Positions 1 to 8,718 of a DNA stretch of 64,000 nucleotides are shown here, piece by piece. Source of the stretch: Pasteurellaceae bacterium. Lineage in GTDB: Bacteria > Pseudomonadota > Gammaproteobacteria > Enterobacterales > Pasteurellaceae. Under the pieces are notes generated by a model that was not told the DNA's origin, ran no database searches, and saw only the letters and a list, made by a program, of their open reading frames with translations. The number at the start of each line of letters is the position of its first letter. Within the stretch, counting starts at the first letter, position 1. A program made the position numbers and the translations under genes. The stretch spans positions 3,366 to 67,365 of the forward strand of contig CAAEJV010000013.1 of NCBI GenBank assembly GCA_900756155.1. Reading direction: 5' to 3'.

Positions 1-63
1 GCTGAAAGATGACTTTAAGCATAATAAATGAAATAGGGATAAAATTTATCGCCTAAAATGATA

Positions 64-87
64 ACCGCACTTTAAAGAAAGTGCGGT
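64..87 (-). terminator. USS-pair hairpin after asnS
   Basis: ACCGCACTTT (64-73) and AAAGTGCGGT (78-87) are two inverted uptake signal sequences forming a 10-bp stem with a 4-nt loop, 17 nt beyond the asnS stop. The T-tract on the minus strand is weak, so termination strength is uncertain. Confidence 0.6.
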
Positions 88-104
88 CAATTTAAACAAT
101 ATTT

Positions 105-1508
105 TTAGAAATTTGCATTTCTTGGTGCACGAGGGAATGGAATCACATCGCGAATATTTTGTACGCCAGTTACATAAACGATTAAGCGTTCAAAACCAAG
201 ACCGAAACCTGAATGTGGTACGGTACCATATTTACGAAGATCACGATACCACCAGTAATCTTCAGGATTTAAGCCCATTTCTTCCATACGTTTATCTAAT
301 ACGTCTAAACGTTCTTCACGTTGAGAACCTCCGATGATTTCACCAATTCCAGGTGCAAGAACATCCATTGCGGCCACAGTTTTACCATCGTCATTTAAAC
401 GCATATAGAAGGCTTTGATATCTTTCGGATAGTTTTTCACGACAACAGGTGATTTGAAATATTCTTCTGCTAAGAAACGTTCATGTTCAGAAGATAAATC
501 GATACCCCAAGAAACAGGGAACTCGAATTTCTTACCTGATTTTAATAATACATCGATCGCATCGGTATAGTCGATTTGAGCAAAATCAGAGTTTACAAAG
601 TTTTCTAAACGAGTAATAACGTCTTTATCTACATGTTTTTCAAAGAATTTTAAGTCATCTTTGCGCTCAGCAAGTACAGCACGGAATACGTATTTCAACA
701 TGTCTTCTGCTAATTTAGCATTGTCAGCAAGCGTTGCAAACGCAACTTCAGGCTCAACCATCCAGAATTCAGCAAGGTGACGAGTTGTATTTGAATTTTC
801 AGCACGGAATGTAGGACCAAAAGTATAGATTTTGCTTAATGCACAGGCATAAGTTTCACCGTTTAATTGTCCTGAAACCGTTAAAAATGACTCTTTTCCG
901 AAGAAATCTTGGCTGAAATCAACTTTGCCATCTTCACCACGAGGAAGATTTTCTAAATCAAGTGTTGAAACACGGAACATTTCACCCGCACCTTCAGTAT
1001 CTGAAGCGGTAATTAATGGGGTAGCGACCCAGTAGAAGCCTTGTTCATGGAAGAAACGATGAATAGCTTGTGCTAAGCAGTGACGAACACGCGCCACGGC
1101 ACCGATAATATTGGTACGAGGACGTAAGTGAGCTACTTCACGTAAGTATTCAATTGAGTGACGTTTTGCTGCCATTGGATAAGTATCAGGATCTTCTACA
1201 AACCCTGTCACTTCTACTTTTTCAGCTTGAAGTTCAACAGCTTGACCTTCAGCAGGTGACTCAACAATGGTACCGGTTACGATAACAGAGCAACCCGTTG
1301 TTAAGCGTAATACTTCACTTTCATAATTTTCAATATCGTTATTGACGATGACTTGAATAGGGTCAAAGCAAGAGCCGTCATAAACTGCAAGGAAAGAAAG
1401 ACCCGCTTTAGAATCACGACGGGTACGTACCCATCCGCGTACGGTAACTTTTTCGCCTATAGCGATTTTACCTTGTAATACATCAACAATAGATGCAACT
1501 TTAGACAT
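105..1508 (-). CDS. asnS: asparaginyl-tRNA synthetase
   Basis: Charges tRNA-Asn with asparagine in the cytoplasm. The 467-residue length matches the E. coli enzyme (466). An N-terminal OB-fold anticodon-binding domain (about residues 15-110, with RGWVRTRRDSKAG) precedes a class II synthetase core. Motif 2 is seen at FRAENSNTTRHLAEFW and motif 3 at GLGFERLIVYVTG near the C-terminus. The ATG start is preceded by an AGAGGT-type ribosome site on the minus strand. It appears monocistronic, followed by a USS hairpin, and is divergent from sohB across 140 nt. Confidence 0.97.
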   Translation of the reverse strand: MSKVASIVDVLQGKIAIGEKVTVRGWVRTRRDSKAGLSFLAVYDGSCFDPIQVIVNNDIENYESEVLRLTTGCSVIVTGTIVESPAEGQAVELQAEKVEVTGFVEDPDTYPMAAKRHSIEYLREVAHLRPRTNIIGAVARVRHCLAQAIHRFFHEQGFYWVATPLITASDTEGAGEMFRVSTLDLENLPRGEDGKVDFSQDFFGKESFLTVSGQLNGETYACALSKIYTFGPTFRAENSNTTRHLAEFWMVEPEVAFATLADNAKLAEDMLKYVFRAVLAERKDDLKFFEKHVDKDVITRLENFVNSDFAQIDYTDAIDVLLKSGKKFEFPVSWGIDLSSEHERFLAEEYFKSPVVVKNYPKDIKAFYMRLNDDGKTVAAMDVLAPGIGEIIGGSQREERLDVLDKRMEEMGLNPEDYWWYRDLRKYGTVPHSGFGLGFERLIVYVTGVQNIRDVIPFPRAPRNANF

Positions 1509-1648
1509 ATAAACCTCTGTAATTCATTATAAATTAGGCAATAAAACTGTGTTAGTTTACCTTAAATCGCAAAATTTTCCATAAAAAGTTAGTGTAAATC
1601 GGGCTTGCACAGTAAAATAATTCCTTCACTTTATTTAGGAGAAAAACT

Positions 1649-2704
1649 ATGTGGTCTGATATTTTGACCGGCTATGGCATTTTTATTTTAGAGATTTTAA
1701 CGATTTTACTTGTAATCGCAGCTATCGTGGCAATGATTATTTCTGCAAAGCAACGTAATGCGGCACATCATGGTGAATTAGTTGTGACAGATCTTTCTGA
1801 AGAATTTAAGGAAACAGTTAAGCATTTACGCGATTTCCAACTTTCAGAAGAAGAGCTTAAACAAGCGGAAAAAACAGAGAAGAAAGCCAAAAAACAAGAA
1901 GCAAAGGCTTTAAAAGCAAAATTAAAAAACGGTGAGAAAGCAGCACCTAAACCTTGTGTTTACGTGCTCGATTTTAAGGGTGATATTTCTGCATCAGAAA
2001 CAACCGCACTTCGTGAGGAAATTTCGGCAATTATTAATGTGGCAAAAGCCGATGATGAAGTCTTATTACGTTTAGAAAGCCCAGGTGGTGTTGTTCATGG
2101 TTATGGCTTGGCTGCATCACAGTTAGCTCGCTTAAAGCAAAAAGGGATTAAATTAACGGTTGCAGTAGATAAGGTCGCTGCAAGTGGTGGGTATATGATG
2201 GCTTGTGTGGCAGATAAAATTGTTTCTGCGCCTTTTGCGATTATCGGTTCTATTGGTGTGGTTGCACAAATCCCTAATATTCATCGTTTATTAAAAAAAC
2301 ATGATGTCGATGTTGATGTGATGACAGCCGGGGAGTTTAAACGTACAGTCACAGTGTTAGGTGAGAATACCGAAAAAGGAAAACAGAAATTCCAAGCTGA
2401 ACTTGAAGAAACCCATCAATTATTTAAACAATTTGTGGCCCAAAATCGACCGCACTTAGATGTGGATAAAGTCGCAACTGGTGAACATTGGTTTGGTCAG
2501 CAAGCCCTAGCGCTTCAGCTGGTCGATGAGTTAGCAACCAGTGATGATATTATTCTTGAAAAAATGAAAGATAAATCTGTTATCTCAGTGAAATACAAAG
2601 TGAAAAAGCCACTTTTACAAAAAATAGGTAAACAAGCAGAGGAGAGTATTGAGGGAATTATCCACCGAAATTTAACAAAAAATGGTCAAGATTTTATTCA
2701 ATAA
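1649..2704 (+). CDS. sohB: inner-membrane serine protease SohB (peptidase S49)
   Basis: SohB-type member of the SppA/S49 signal-peptide-peptidase family, 351 residues (E. coli SohB 349). A hydrophobic membrane segment at about residues 8-32 is followed by a Lys-rich linker (65-100) and the S49 domain. The catalytic Ser lies in AASGGYMMA (about residue 178). The Lys is expected about 50 residues later, near AGEFKRTVT. It is likely anchored in the inner membrane facing the periplasm. A good AGGAGAAA ribosome site precedes the ATG. The gene stands alone; the physiological substrate is not known from sequence. Confidence 0.93.
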   Translation: MWSDILTGYGIFILEILTILLVIAAIVAMIISAKQRNAAHHGELVVTDLSEEFKETVKHLRDFQLSEEELKQAEKTEKKAKKQEAKALKAKLKNGEKAAPKPCVYVLDFKGDISASETTALREEISAIINVAKADDEVLLRLESPGGVVHGYGLAASQLARLKQKGIKLTVAVDKVAASGGYMMACVADKIVSAPFAIIGSIGVVAQIPNIHRLLKKHDVDVDVMTAGEFKRTVTVLGENTEKGKQKFQAELEETHQLFKQFVAQNRPHLDVDKVATGEHWFGQQALALQLVDELATSDDIILEKMKDKSVISVKYKVKKPLLQKIGKQAEESIEGIIHRNLTKNGQDFIQ

Positions 2705-2918
2705 GAAAAAATTTTTACTTATTTGACAACTCTTTACACAACTTTACAAAAAAGTTCCATAAAAAATCATTTTTTAATGTTTTTTTATTTACAAGTTAAA
2801 GAATTATGACTACCATACGCAATGAAACTTTTTATAGTTTTATTTGTAAAATTTATAAAGTTTAGTTGTGTTGGTTCTTCTTGCAAGGATTGCACCTTAA
2901 CAGTAAAAAGGTAAAGAA

Positions 2919-3776
2919 ATGAAATTATCTCGTATTTTATTATCTGCAGTAGCAGTAGCGACAGTTGCTGCTTGTGGTAACTTAAGCAAAGTTACAGAAG
3001 CTGGTACTCCAGAATATAAAGAAGTTGATGGTCAACAAGTACCACAACTCGTATGGCCTAAGATTGATAAAGCTGGTTTCAACCATGACGGTAGCCAATT
3101 TGGTTCATGGCCAAACTGGGACAACGTTCGTATGATCGAACGTGGTATGAACAAAGACCAATTATATAACCTAATCGGTCGTCCACACTTCTCTGAAGGT
3201 TTATACGGTGTTGAAGAGTGGGATTATGCGTTCAACTATCGTGAGAACGGTGTTCACAAAATTTGTCAATATAAAATATTATTTGATAAAAACCACAATG
3301 CTCAAAGCTTCTTCTGGTATCCAAACGGTTGTAACGGAAACTCAGCATTTACTTTAAGTGGTGACTTCTTGTTCGACTTCGATAAAGATACTTTAACTCC
3401 ACGTGGTAAAGAAGTTGTTGATAACGTTGCAGCACAATTAAAAGAAACTGGTGCTAAAGAAGTTAAAGTTGCAGGTTACACTGACCGTTTAGGTTCTGAT
3501 GCTTACAACTTGGATCTTTCTCAACGTCGTGCAAACCGTGTTAAAGCTCGTTTAATTGAAGATGGTGTAACATCTGAAATTACAGCTGTTGGTTACGGTA
3601 AAGTGCCACAAGTTAAAGCTTGTAATGGTTACAAACACGCAAGTAAAGCTGAGAAAGACTGTTTACGTCCAAACCGTCGTGTAGAAATCACTGCTTCTGG
3701 TTCTGTATTAAAATTACAAGAAGGTGGTCAAACTAACGGTGGAACTCAAGGTCCAGCACCTCTTTATCAAAAATAA
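2919..3776 (+). CDS. outer-membrane lipoprotein with BamE-like and OmpA-like domains
   Basis: 285-residue predicted lipoprotein. The signal peptide ends in a TVAAC lipobox, with the acylated Cys at residue 19. Residues about 70-140 resemble the BamE/SmpA fold (ERGMNKDQLYNLIGRPHF and WDYAFNYR). Residues about 145-260 form an OmpA C-terminal peptidoglycan-binding domain, with FDFDKDTLTPRG, a DRLGS turn and the LSQRRANRVKARL helix. It probably tethers the outer membrane to the cell wall, but the BamE-like half suggests a second partner. The 214-nt upstream region is very AT-rich with a candidate TTGACA element near 2724. The gene is followed by a strong terminator. The exact biological role is unknown. 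Confidence 0.85.
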   Translation: MKLSRILLSAVAVATVAACGNLSKVTEAGTPEYKEVDGQQVPQLVWPKIDKAGFNHDGSQFGSWPNWDNVRMIERGMNKDQLYNLIGRPHFSEGLYGVEEWDYAFNYRENGVHKICQYKILFDKNHNAQSFFWYPNGCNGNSAFTLSGDFLFDFDKDTLTPRGKEVVDNVAAQLKETGAKEVKVAGYTDRLGSDAYNLDLSQRRANRVKARLIEDGVTSEITAVGYGKVPQVKACNGYKHASKAEKDCLRPNRRVEITASGSVLKLQEGGQTNGGTQGPAPLYQK

Positions 3777-3792
3777 TTAGATAGAGAAGACA

Positions 3793-3820
3793 AAAGAGCG
3801 TAATAAAAATTACGCTCTTT
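3793..3820 (+). terminator. intrinsic terminator of the BamE/OmpA lipoprotein gene
   Basis: A 12-bp stem AAAGAGCGTAAT/ATTACGCTCTTT with an AAAA loop, followed by a T-rich tract to 3826. It also lies just after the convergent minus-strand kinase gene and could work in both directions. Confidence 0.9.
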
Positions 3821-3838
3821 TTTATTTTATGTAAGAAA

Positions 3839-4702
3839 TTATTCAAGTAAAAGTTCTTCAATCAATTTAGTGGTTAAGTTTATATAACTTCCATTGAAAC
3901 GATGACTGAAATTTAGCAGGTAATAAAGCTGATAAAGGTGTTTTCTTTCTTCAAAACCTTCTTTATCAAGCGAAAAAGTGCGGTCATAAATTTCATAGAA
4001 TTCAGGTGAGAAAGGTTGGAATAGTTCACTGAATGCTAAATCACACTCTCTATCCCCCCAGTAGCAAGCAGGATCATAAGTAAAGGTTTGATTACCTACG
4101 ATAGCCGTATTCTCAATCCATAAGTTACCATGTAACAAAGAAGGTTTGGGATTATGTTTTGAAAGTTTGTGTTTTACCTTTTCAATAATTAAATCAATGT
4201 CACCAAAGTCTAAACCTTTATCTTTGCAAAGTTGTAATTGCCATCCAATACGTTGTTCTGCAAAAAATTTTGCCCAACTTCCATTCCATTTATTCGGTTG
4301 ATACTCAGGGCCAAGCCAAGTATCAAAATCTAATCCATAGTTTTTAGTGCCAGATACTTGATGGAGTTTAGCTAATTCTTCAGCAAAATGTGGCGTAGCA
4401 TTGGTTTGCTGAGTAATAGGAAGCGCCTCTAATAATAAGAAACTATGATTTTGAGAACAGCCTACGCCATACACTTGTGGAAGTCTGATTGTATTGGTTT
4501 TGCCTAGTAGGTTTAACTGATCAGCCTCTGCACGAAACATTGAACGATAAGACCGTTCATTCACTTTAACAAAGACCGGTTGGATTCCATCCGTAATAAG
4601 CCAAGTTTCATTTACTTCGCCCCCTGGCACTTTGTTTTTTTCTTTGATGTTATAGTAAGCACCAAATTGATCAGCTAAGACTTGAGAAATTGATTTCCAC
4701 AT
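3839..4702 (-). CDS. fructosamine kinase family protein (YniA-like)
   Basis: 288 residues from the ATG at 4702, chosen because AGGAGG sits 6 nt upstream and MWKSIS aligns with the start of E. coli YniA. The longer reading frame to 4720 would place this ribosome site inside the gene. The family (ketosamine-3-kinase, aminoglycoside-phosphotransferase fold) phosphorylates sugar-derived amines for protein deglycation. Landmarks are PGGEVNETW near the N-terminus, FFAEQRIGWQLQL, and the metal-binding DPACYWGDRECDLAF. Oddity: the catalytic-loop motif HGDLW of YniA reads HGNLW here (codon AAC near 4131), so the usual catalytic Asp is Asn. Activity is therefore uncertain. Confidence 0.85.
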   Translation of the reverse strand: MWKSISQVLADQFGAYYNIKEKNKVPGGEVNETWLITDGIQPVFVKVNERSYRSMFRAEADQLNLLGKTNTIRLPQVYGVGCSQNHSFLLLEALPITQQTNATPHFAEELAKLHQVSGTKNYGLDFDTWLGPEYQPNKWNGSWAKFFAEQRIGWQLQLCKDKGLDFGDIDLIIEKVKHKLSKHNPKPSLLHGNLWIENTAIVGNQTFTYDPACYWGDRECDLAFSELFQPFSPEFYEIYDRTFSLDKEGFEERKHLYQLYYLLNFSHRFNGSYINLTTKLIEELLLE

Positions 4703-4761
4703 AATACGCCTCCTAGACATGCTCGATTCATCCTCATTCTATCCAAAATGTTAAAAATTAC

Positions 4762-4777
4762 TGTGATATATCTCAAA
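4762..4777. promoter_or_regulatory. candidate CRP site
   Basis: TGTGA-N6-TCAAA matches the CRP consensus TGTGA-N6-TCACA at 9 of 10 bases. It lies 60 nt upstream of the fructosamine-kinase start and 126 nt upstream of pheS. This is pattern recognition only. Confidence 0.35.
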
Positions 4778-4902
4778 AAATAGCAAAAATCTTTGTCATT
4801 TTTCATCTGAAACATCAATTCACCAATAAACGCGTGATTTTTTAATGAGTTAGTATTATCATTAAGTGTATTTTTAGTTAGAAAAGATAATCAGGGGAAA
4901 CT

Positions 4903-5892
4903 ATGCAACATCTGAAAGATCTTGTTGAGAAAGCAAAATCGGCGATTGAACAAATCGAAAATAGAAGTTTAGCCACATTAGATGAAATTCGTGTGGAATA
5001 TTTTGGTAAAAAAGGGCATTTCACCCAACTTATGCAAGAATTGCGTAATGTTGCTGCAGAAGAGCGTCCAGCAATGGGGGCTAAAATCAATGAGGCAAAA
5101 CAAGCGGCATTAGATTTTTTAAATGCTAAAAAAGCAGAGTGGGAGCAAGCTGAACTCAATGCGAAATTAGAAAAAGAGCGTATTGATGTGAGCCTTCCAG
5201 GTCGTAAAACAGAAACTGGTGGTTTACACCCAGTGACCATTACCATCAATCGCGTAACAAAATTCTTTTCAGAGTTAGGTTTTTCTGTGGAAACCGGTCC
5301 AGAAATTGAAAGTGATTATTACAATTTCGATGCATTAAATATCCCTAAACATCACCCTGCACGTGCTGATCACGATACATTCTGGTTTAATCCTGAATTA
5401 TTACTTCGTACACAAACCTCAGGTGTGCAAATTCGTACCATGGAAAAAATGCAGCCGCCTATTCGTATAATGGCACCTGGTCGTGTATATCGTAACGACT
5501 ACGATCAAACACACACACCAATGTTCCATCAAATTGAATTGCTTTATGTAGATAAAAAAGCAAACTTCACCGAGTTAAAAGGCTTATTACACGATTTCTT
5601 ACGTGCATTTTTTGAAGAAGATTTACAAGTTCGTTTCCGTCCTTCCTATTTCCCATTTACTGAACCTTCTGCAGAAGTCGATGTAATGGGCAAAAACGGT
5701 AAATGGTTAGAAGTATTAGGTTGTGGTATGGTGCATCCTAATGTGTTACGTAACGTAGGTATTGATCCAAATGAATATTCTGGCTTTGCAGTAGGCATGG
5801 GGATTGAGCGTTTAACCATGTTACGCTACAACGTCACAGATTTACGTTCATTCTTTGAAAACGACTTACGTTTTTTAAAACAATTTAAGTAA
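4903..5892 (+). CDS. pheS: phenylalanyl-tRNA synthetase alpha subunit
   Basis: Catalytic subunit of the (alpha-beta)2 class II PheRS that charges tRNA-Phe. At 329 residues it has the family length (E. coli 327). The N-terminal coiled-coil tRNA-binding arm covers about residues 1-90. The catalytic core includes GPEIESDYYNFDALN, the motif 2 region FRPSYFPFTEPSAEVDV and motif 3 GMGIERLTMLRYN near residue 305. An AGGGG ribosome site precedes the ATG. The 200-nt leader shows no Phe-rich leader peptide comparable to E. coli pheM. It is followed 75 nt later by pheT. Confidence 0.97.
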   Translation: MQHLKDLVEKAKSAIEQIENRSLATLDEIRVEYFGKKGHFTQLMQELRNVAAEERPAMGAKINEAKQAALDFLNAKKAEWEQAELNAKLEKERIDVSLPGRKTETGGLHPVTITINRVTKFFSELGFSVETGPEIESDYYNFDALNIPKHHPARADHDTFWFNPELLLRTQTSGVQIRTMEKMQPPIRIMAPGRVYRNDYDQTHTPMFHQIELLYVDKKANFTELKGLLHDFLRAFFEEDLQVRFRPSYFPFTEPSAEVDVMGKNGKWLEVLGCGMVHPNVLRNVGIDPNEYSGFAVGMGIERLTMLRYNVTDLRSFFENDLRFLKQFK

Positions 5893-5967
5893 TTAACCGT
5901 TGGGTTAAATTGACGATAATGATTAATTTAGAACGTAACACGTTCATCAATAAAGGATACAGAGATA

Positions 5968-8358
5968 ATGAAATTTAGTGAAAATTGGGTGAGAGAATGG
6001 GTTAATCCATCAATTTCAACAGAGCAGTTATGTGATCAAATCACGATGCTTGGTTTAGAAGTTGATGGTGTTGAAAAAGTAGCTGGCGACTTTACAGGTG
6101 TTGTTGTGGGTGAAGTTGTTGAATGTGCGCAACACCCTGATGCAGACAAATTACGTGTCACTAAAGTAAATGTTGGTGGCGACCGTTTATTAGATATCGT
6201 TTGTGGTGCACCAAATTGCCGTCAAGGTTTAAAAGTAGCATGTGCAACTGAAGGCGCTGTATTACCTGGTGATTTTAAAATTAAGAAGACTAAATTACGT
6301 GGACAACCTTCAGAAGGGATGCTTTGCTCATTCTCTGAATTAGGCATTGATGTGGATGCAGATGGTATTATTGAATTACCGTTAGATGCACCAGTAGGCA
6401 CAAATCTACGTGAATATTTAGATTTAGATGATAGAGCCATTGAAATTAGTTTAACGCCAAACCGTGCAGATTGTTTAAGCATTGCAGGTGTTGCGCGTGA
6501 AGTTGGCGTGGTTAATAAACAAGTTGTTAATCAACCGCACTTTGATGCTGTACCTGCAACGATTTCAGATAAAGTTCAAATTGAATTAAATGCGCCAGAA
6601 GCATGTCCGCGTTATTTATTGCGCGTGGTGAAAAATGTGAATGTTAAAGCGCAGTCACCAATTTGGTTACAAGAAAAATTACGTCGTTGTGGTATTCGTA
6701 CTATCGACCCAATTGTAGATATTACTAACTATGTTTTGCTTGAATTAGGCCAACCAATGCATGCTTTTGATGCATCAAAAGTGTCTCAACCTGTTCAAGT
6801 ACGTTTAGCCAATAACGGCGAAGAACTTGTTTTATTAGATGGCACAACTGCAAAATTACAGCCGAATACTTTAGTTATTGCAGATCAAACTGGTCCATTA
6901 GCAATGGCGGGTATCTTTGGTGGTCAAGCAAGTGGTGTTGATGCTGAAACAACAAGAGATGTAATTTTAGAAGCAGCATTCTTTGCTCCATTAGCGATTG
7001 CGGGACGTGCAAGACAATATGGTTTACACACCGATTCTTCGCATCGCTTTGAACGTGGTGTTGATTTTACGCTACAACGTCACGCAATGGAAAGAGCAAC
7101 AGCATTGTTACTTGACATTTGTGGTGGCGAAGCAGGTGAAATTTGCGAGGTGGTGAGCGAGCAATATTTGCCAAAAGTCAATGAAGTCACTTTACGTCGT
7201 GAAAAATTAGATAGCTTATTAGGTCATCATATTGAAACTGAAACCGTGACCGAGATTTTTGAGCGTTTAGGTTTTGCCGTGAAATATGCTAATGATGTTT
7301 GGACCGTGACCTCAGCAAGCTGGCGTTTTGATATTGAAATCGAAGAAGATCTCATTGAAGAAGTAGCACGTATTTATGGCTATAACAGCATTCCAAATAA
7401 TGCACCATTAGCACATCTTCGTATGCGTGAACATAAAGAGTCAGATTTAGATTTAAGCCGAATTAAAACTGCTCTTGTTGATGCAGATTATCAAGAAGCG
7501 ATTACTTATAGCTTCGTTGATCCAAAAGTACAGACTTTACTTCATCCAGAAATTGAAGCGCTTGTATTGCCAAACCCAATTTCAGTTGAAATGTCAGCAA
7601 TGCGCGTTTCATTATTAAGTGGATTACTCGGTGCAGTGCTATACAATCAAAATCGTCAACAAAACCGCGTGCGTTTATTTGAAACAGGATTACGTTTTAT
7701 TCCTGATGCCAATGCAGAATTTGGTGTGCGCCAAGAGTTTGTTCTTGCCGGTGTGATTACCGGTACAGCAAAATCAGAATGTTGGACAGGTAAAGCAGAA
7801 ACGGTTGATTTCTTTGACCTTAAAGGTGATTTAGAAAGTATTCTTTCTCTCACAGAAGTAGGTAGTCGTGTTAAATTTGTGGCAAAAGCACACAGCGCAT
7901 TGCACCCAGGGCAATCTGCTTCAATTGAATTAGATGGAAAAGAAATTGGTTTTATTGGAACTATTCATCCACTTATCGCTCAAAAATTAGGATTAAATGG
8001 CAAAGCGGTTGTTTTTGAAATTTTATGGGATGCCATTGCAAATCGTCGTGTGGTTCAAGCTAAAGAGATTTCAAAATTCCCAGCAAACCGTCGTGACTTA
8101 GCTTTAGTCGTTGCTGATAATGTGCCAGCAGGCGATATTATCGAAGCATGTAAGCAAGCGGGCGGAGAAAAATTAACACAAGTCAATTTATTCGATGTAT
8201 ATCAAGGCATTGGCGTTGCTAGCGGACATAAGAGCTTAGCAATCAGTTTAACTATTCAAGATAATGAAAAAACGCTTGAAGATGATGAGATTAATGCGGT
8301 AATCTCTGCTGTATTAAACGAAGTTAAACAACGCTTTAATGCGGAGCTTAGAGACTAA
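5968..8358 (+). CDS. pheT: phenylalanyl-tRNA synthetase beta subunit
   Basis: 796 residues, matching E. coli PheT (795). Order of domains: N-terminal B1 with an OB-type tRNA-binding module (VVVGEVVECAQHPDADKLRVT, about 45-150), the B3/B4 editing domain (HAFDASKV region, about 200-400), B5, the catalytic-like core, and a C-terminal FDX-ACB anticodon-binding domain starting near KFPANRRDLALVV (about residue 700). With PheS it forms the heterotetramer. ihfA begins 13 nt after its stop, as in E. coli, so the three genes are probably one operon. Confidence 0.97.
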   Translation: MKFSENWVREWVNPSISTEQLCDQITMLGLEVDGVEKVAGDFTGVVVGEVVECAQHPDADKLRVTKVNVGGDRLLDIVCGAPNCRQGLKVACATEGAVLPGDFKIKKTKLRGQPSEGMLCSFSELGIDVDADGIIELPLDAPVGTNLREYLDLDDRAIEISLTPNRADCLSIAGVAREVGVVNKQVVNQPHFDAVPATISDKVQIELNAPEACPRYLLRVVKNVNVKAQSPIWLQEKLRRCGIRTIDPIVDITNYVLLELGQPMHAFDASKVSQPVQVRLANNGEELVLLDGTTAKLQPNTLVIADQTGPLAMAGIFGGQASGVDAETTRDVILEAAFFAPLAIAGRARQYGLHTDSSHRFERGVDFTLQRHAMERATALLLDICGGEAGEICEVVSEQYLPKVNEVTLRREKLDSLLGHHIETETVTEIFERLGFAVKYANDVWTVTSASWRFDIEIEEDLIEEVARIYGYNSIPNNAPLAHLRMREHKESDLDLSRIKTALVDADYQEAITYSFVDPKVQTLLHPEIEALVLPNPISVEMSAMRVSLLSGLLGAVLYNQNRQQNRVRLFETGLRFIPDANAEFGVRQEFVLAGVITGTAKSECWTGKAETVDFFDLKGDLESILSLTEVGSRVKFVAKAHSALHPGQSASIELDGKEIGFIGTIHPLIAQKLGLNGKAVVFEILWDAIANRRVVQAKEISKFPANRRDLALVVADNVPAGDIIEACKQAGGEKLTQVNLFDVYQGIGVASGHKSLAISLTIQDNEKTLEDDEINAVISAVLNEVKQRFNAELRD

Positions 8359-8371
8359 ACAGGAGACTAAC

Positions 8372-8671
8372 ATGACAACGATTACAAAAATTGATATTAC
8401 TGAATACTTATTAGATAAGTATCAATTACAAAAAGCTGAAGCTAAAGCATTAGTGGAAGACTTTTTTGAGGAAATTCGTTTATCGTTAGAATCTGGTGGT
8501 GAAGTAAAATTATCAGGTTTTGGTAATTTTGAACTTCGTAATAAAGCTTCCCGTCCAGGGCGTAATCCAAAAACAGGTGAAAGCATTCCTGTTTCTGCTC
8601 GCCGAGTAGTGGCATTCAAGCCAGGGCAAAAATTACGTGCTCGTGTGGAAAACACCAAGCCAAAACAATAG
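8372..8671 (+). CDS. ihfA: integration host factor alpha subunit
   Basis: 99-residue DNA-bending protein of the HU/IHF family, half of the IHF heterodimer. The ATG at 8372 was chosen because AGGAGA lies 7 nt upstream and MTTITKIDI aligns with the family start. The beta-arm with the intercalating proline is visible at GRNPKTGESIPVSARR, and FGNFELR is the usual core motif. The pheT-ihfA linkage is the one seen in E. coli. A USS-type terminator follows immediately. Confidence 0.96.
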   Translation: MTTITKIDITEYLLDKYQLQKAEAKALVEDFFEEIRLSLESGGEVKLSGFGNFELRNKASRPGRNPKTGESIPVSARRVVAFKPGQKLRARVENTKPKQ

Positions 8672-8675
8672 TAAG

Positions 8676-8705
8676 AAAAGTGCGGTCGTTTTTGACCGCA
8701 CTTTT
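8676..8705 (+). terminator. USS-pair terminator after ihfA
   Basis: AAAAGTGCGGTC (8676-8687) and GACCGCACTTTT (8694-8705) form a 12-bp stem ending in a T run. It separates the pheST-ihfA operon from the NlpC/P60 gene. Reading into the next gene, it overlaps an upstream in-frame extension, which argues for the later start at 8719. Confidence 0.85.
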
Positions 8706-8718
8706 GTCAGGATTGAAC

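Noticed and set aside
113..337. Plus-strand frame of 74 codons opposite asnS
   Set aside because: Lies wholly within the 3' part of asnS on the other strand, has no ribosome site and no recognisable protein features. Similar antisense frames opposite trp genes, pheS, dxs, topA, pepN and mukB were dropped for the same reason.
4749..4784. Short frame MLKITVIYLKK as a pheST leader peptide
   Set aside because: No phenylalanine codons and no following attenuator hairpin, so it does not fit the PheM role.
8680..8718. N-terminal extension of the NlpC/P60 lipoprotein
   Set aside because: Overlaps the terminator hairpin and would spoil the signal peptide; the ATG at 8719 has AGGA and a proper lipobox distance.
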